A stretch of 64,000 nt of DNA, from NCBI GenBank assembly GCA_921293015.1, contig OV121096.1, positions 6,080,285 to 6,144,284 of the forward strand, read 5' to 3'. The stretch comes from Phorcus lineatus. Lineage: Eukaryota > Mollusca > Gastropoda > Trochida > Trochidae. This document shows positions 60,572-64,000 of the stretch, one piece after another (position 1 is the first letter of the stretch; each line of letters begins with the position of its first letter). The translations under genes were made by a program, and so were the position numbers. The notes under the pieces are model-generated. The model saw only the letters and a program-made list of their open reading frames with translations, had not been told where the DNA came from and did no database searches.

Positions 60572-61016
60572 GTGGATCATAGATGTCATCATCATGTCAT
60601 CATCAACCAATCATCATTACCTATCTTCATAATCATCATCATCTTCATCACCATCAGCCATCTTCATCATCATTATCATCTTCATCATCATCATCATAAT
60701 TATCACACATCTTCATCACCCTTATTCTTCATCATCACTATCATCTTCATCATCATCGTAATTATCATTATCATCATCACCCATATTCATCATCATCATA
60801 AAGATAATTTTCATCATAATCACCCATCTTCTTCTTCATCATCATCATCATCATAAAGATCATCATCACATATATACATTAACATTATCATCATCATCTT
60901 CATTACCATCACCCATCTTCATAATCATTATCATCATCATAAAAATCAACATCACACATCTCATCATCATCACCTATCTTCTTATTCATTATCATCATCT
61001 TCTTCATCATCATAAG
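60572..61016. repeat. Degenerate (ATC)n region
   Basis: Long stretch of 'catcatcatcttcatcatc' type with frequent interruptions ('cacccatcttcat'). The His/Ile/Ser ORF is a by-product. Confidence 0.92.
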
Positions 61017-61292
61017 AAAATGATGGATAAAATGGATGAAATGATGGTAAACACAGTATCCTGTTTAACTTCCTTTCAAAACAACTAAAACATGAGTATT
61101 GTTTTGAGAAAACAGATCACTGGAACCTAATAAGGTTGTGCTATGCTTTGACCATCTATCTATGTCGTCTCGCCTTTAAATACAGCTCAGCTTGATAGAT
61201 GTCTTGGAAGTAAGCCAAAGTTTGAAGACGATCAGTGGAGCAGTGTGCAACCATAACAGTACAATTCTCATTTGTTGATTTGTTGCAATTAA

Positions 61293-61607
61293 AGGCATCA
61301 TAGCACCTTTTTGGATGTTTCTGAAAACTTACAAAAATGTTGATACAAAATATATTTTCATGGTTTAATATCTCATTACTCAACCCAAGTATCCATTGTT
61401 TTAGAAAAAGGTATTATGTTTAAATCAAAAACATTATGTGACCATTTTAGTGTGAACACCTTTAAATATTTTGGGCTGGGCAAATGCATAGATTATCTGA
61501 ACTATATAGGTTCATTTTAGAACCTCTCCTATTTATCATGAAAGATTATTTAGCAATAGTTACATTTGATTTCCTGTATTTCCATAAGAACATGTAACTT
61601 AGTGCCT
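61293..61607. mobile_element. TTAA-flanked MITE (315 bp)
   Basis: Left end AGGCATCATAGCACC, right end ...AGTGCCT, TTAA on both sides (61289-61292, 61608-61611). Internal sequence is shared with 58862-59060. Confidence 0.7.
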
Positions 61608-61611
61608 TTAA

Positions 61612-62981
61612 GGCTACATTTGAAGTACGTATTTGCATTCCTGAGTTTTGGAACTTTCTGGCAAGAGAAGCAAGATTAACTGGAAAGCATCTTCTTTATT
61701 GTGAATACAAAGAAGCATTTGATCTCAAGACAGGTGTCACATTTCATTTTCATTTCCAAAAGAGTGGTGTTATGGTTCTAAAGAATCAATGATTGGCAGA
61801 AAAATCATGTGTTAAATTTCAATTTTAACTGGTCTCTGCATAAACTCATTATGTGAGCTCTCCAAGGGATAGTGGATATGAAACAGGACCTGGTTTGTCA
61901 TCTCTCGGCGGAGGAGATAAGTGGATTACAGGAAATGTGAGAGTAAGTTCAAGGTACCCTAACTGGTGCTCTCCATAACGATGATTAACAGCTGGAGTCC
62001 ATCGCTGAAAACATGGCCAAAAGTTCTTTTATTGTCCATAATTTGAGATAACGACTCACAAATTATGAGGGAGATTTTTTTAGTTGTTTAATAAGCAGCG
62101 TAAAAAAAATATCACTGTTTATCTCAAAAATCTCCTTTCAAATGTATGAATTAAATATCAATGACAATCTCAAAAATCTTGCTTTATATCTAAGGCCTTG
62201 ATATCACTGGCCATCTCCAAAATCTCCTTTAATCTCTATGGCTTTGAATATCACTGAACACCTCTGAAATGTCCTTTTATATCTATAAATATGAATGTCA
62301 CTGAATATCTACTAATAAAAATCAACTTAAATATCTATGGTTAAATAAATGTCAGACAAAGTTTGGTAACAGAGTTTTGGGCTTTGTTAATTGAACCAGT
62401 AAGAGACAATAATTGAATCTGTCAAAAAAGTTCTCTTTTTGTTTCAATTTTTCTTGGTTTTTTTTCAATTCTGATAGATGGTTTTCAACTAGTCCTTTCA
62501 GTAGATCTTGTGCAATCTCATTAAAATCTGAAGTGTACTATAGACAGCACTGCAGAGTTAATAAAAAAACAACAACAACAAGTGTTTGCCACTAACAAGG
62601 CAATGTCCCCCGCCGTTATGAGATATTTGGCATAATTAATATTATTTATCTTTTGGTACAATGAATGTTACCTGTAAGTTGATGTGTCTTGTCATGATCA
62701 ATTGAGAATCTTCTCTTCATTGTGATGTATATCAAGAAAGACTCTCTGACATCAAATCTTAACCACTGTCATCCATATGTATATTCGCACCTCTTTCCTT
62801 CTAACAAAACACACGTCGCTAATGTTTGAAATATTGAAGAAGCGACGTTAAATAATAACTTTCTCACTCTAACAAAACACAAGTGAGAATTCATGAAGGA
62901 TACGGTAGAAGTAGAGTGTTATTTAGTATTCTGGCATGATTATTCCTCTGTTATCTTGGTTTACAAAATGACAGTTTACAC
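61612..62981. other. Mostly AT-rich; unassigned GC-richer block 61849-62004
   Basis: The block is preceded on the - strand by 'gttttcag' and is open for 51 codons to TAA. Also open on the + strand. 62829-62855 ('agaagcgacgttaaataata') resembles the end of the SINE-like repeat at 26081. Confidence 0.4.
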
Positions 62982-63729
62982 AGTGGTCAAAGTGTCGTGG
63001 TGACCTTGAAAATGAGGTCAAGGTCATCAAAGTCGACTGGCGTCTGAGTCTTACGCCATTGAAGGCTGTCAACAAATATGAACACTCTAGGTGCACGTTA
63101 ACAATGTATTACAAATTGGTCAAAGTGTCGTGGTGACCTTGAAAATGATGTCATGGTCACCAATGTCGACTGGCTTCTGAGTCTTCCTCCACTGAAAGCT
63201 GTCACCAAATATGAACACTCTAGGTGCTAAGCTTCACGAGTTATCGCGTTAACAAGACGTAGTGTTGTGGTGACCTTGAAAATTACGTCAAGGTCACTAA
63301 AGTCGACTGGCGTCTGAGTCTTCCTCCATTGTAAGCTGTCACCAAATATGAACACTCTAGGTGCTAAGTTTCACGAGTTTGTGGTGACCTTGAAAATGAT
63401 GTCAAGGTCACCAAAGTCGACTGGCGTCCGAGTCTTCCTCCATTGAAGGCTGTCACTAAATATGAACACTCTAGGTGCTAAGCTTCATGAGTTATCGCGT
63501 TAACAAGAATCCGGACAGACGTAGTGTCGTGGTGACCTTGAAAATGACGTCAAGGTCACCAAAGTCAACTGGCGTCTGAGTCTTCCTCCATTGAAAGTTG
63601 TCACCAAATATGAACACTCTAGGTGCTAAGCTTCACGAGTTATCGCGTTAACAAGAATCTGGATGTAAGTACGTACGGACAGACGCCGCTGAATTCATAG
63701 TCCTCCGTTCCGTGTTGAGGCGGGGGACA
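62982..63729. repeat. ~110-150-bp tandem array, mollusc-type, about five units
   Basis: Units carry 'gtggtgaccttgaaaatga', 'caaggtcaccaaagtcgact', 'ggcgtctgagtcttcctcca' and 'aaatatgaacactctaggtg', at about 62997, 63131, 63267, 63379 and 63527. The end has 'ggacagacgccgctgaattc' and 'gaggcgggggacaaa'. Confidence 0.9.
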
Positions 63730-63869
63730 AAAATTAATGCGTGGTATATAAACATGACTGTTTACTCATACCCGACGGTCACAATTAGTACAATGGTGAC
63801 ACAAACCACCAGTTTCGGTGTTATAAACAAATACTTGTGTACTATAGACAGCACTGCACAGCAACGAAC

Positions 63870-63995
63870 TTATTACTCGCCCATGTAAGATACTGAAGTG
63901 TAATATTTATACGGCGATATTAAACTAGTTTAATACCGCTGCATGTATTATGTCACATTGAAAGCAACACCGTCACAATGGCGGCCAAGTCGCGG
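63870..63995. repeat. Dispersed repeat, partner of 555-680
   Basis: 'tactcgcccatgtaagata', 'gtgtaatatt', 'taataccgctgc' and 'cacaatggcggccaagtc' match the left edge of the window in the same order. Confidence 0.75.
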
Positions 63996-64000
63996 AAATG

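Overview
The window is a stretch of AT-rich, repeat-laden animal nuclear DNA. Exons are small, split and bounded by GT..AG sites, introns are long, and there are no operons. I think it is a mollusc. The transposon relatives, the LINE tails made of (TTATC)n, the 160-bp insert carrying 'gtgtttaacgccgc', and the arrays of 'accaaatatgaacactctaggtgc...cacgagttatcgcgttaacaag' all look like repeats I associate with molluscan genomes. That assignment is inference.

Two host genes are convincing, and they are convergent (tail to tail). (1) ELP4, an Elongator subunit, lies on the + strand from 1953 to 10615. It has nine exons, all phase-compatible. Only the first exon(s), upstream of the glycine-rich [11 protein letters not shown] motif, are missing, presumably to the left of the window. 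(2) A receptor-type, KIM-containing tyrosine phosphatase of the PTPRR/PTPN5/PTPN7 family lies on the - strand from 36455 down to 21784. I recovered 13 phase-consistent exons, 516 codons plus stop. They cover the end of an ectodomain, a transmembrane helix, a kinase-interaction motif with an RRGS site, and a complete, apparently active PTP domain. Its 5' exons (signal peptide, start) were not found.

The PTP intron between the last ectodomain exon and the transmembrane exon holds a 4.2-kb tyrosine-recombinase (DIRS/Ngaro-type) retrotransposon, antisense to the gene. It has a gag-like ORF, a reverse transcriptase/RNase H region and a tyrosine recombinase. Its 180-bp direct repeats differ at only two positions. 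A perfect A-AAA-AAC slippery heptamer sits in the right phase inside the gag/pol overlap. The pol region carries in-frame stops and a local frame change, so this copy looks recently inserted but already inactive.

The rest is repeats. ELP4 introns hold a 62-bp array (about 30 copies), a 22-bp array (about 50 copies) and a foldback element. The last PTP intron holds a 21/42/84-bp minisatellite. Other PTP introns hold a (TA)n tract near a splice acceptor, a SINE-like insert with a 12-bp target duplication, and a 43-bp array. The intergenic region has a 555-bp hAT-like MITE carrying three perfect TGACGTCA sites. From 36.5 kb to the right edge I found no securely supported gene, only LINE 3' ends (one pair forming a long inverted repeat), TTAA-flanked MITEs, simple-sequence tracts and mollusc-type satellite repeats in very AT-rich DNA.
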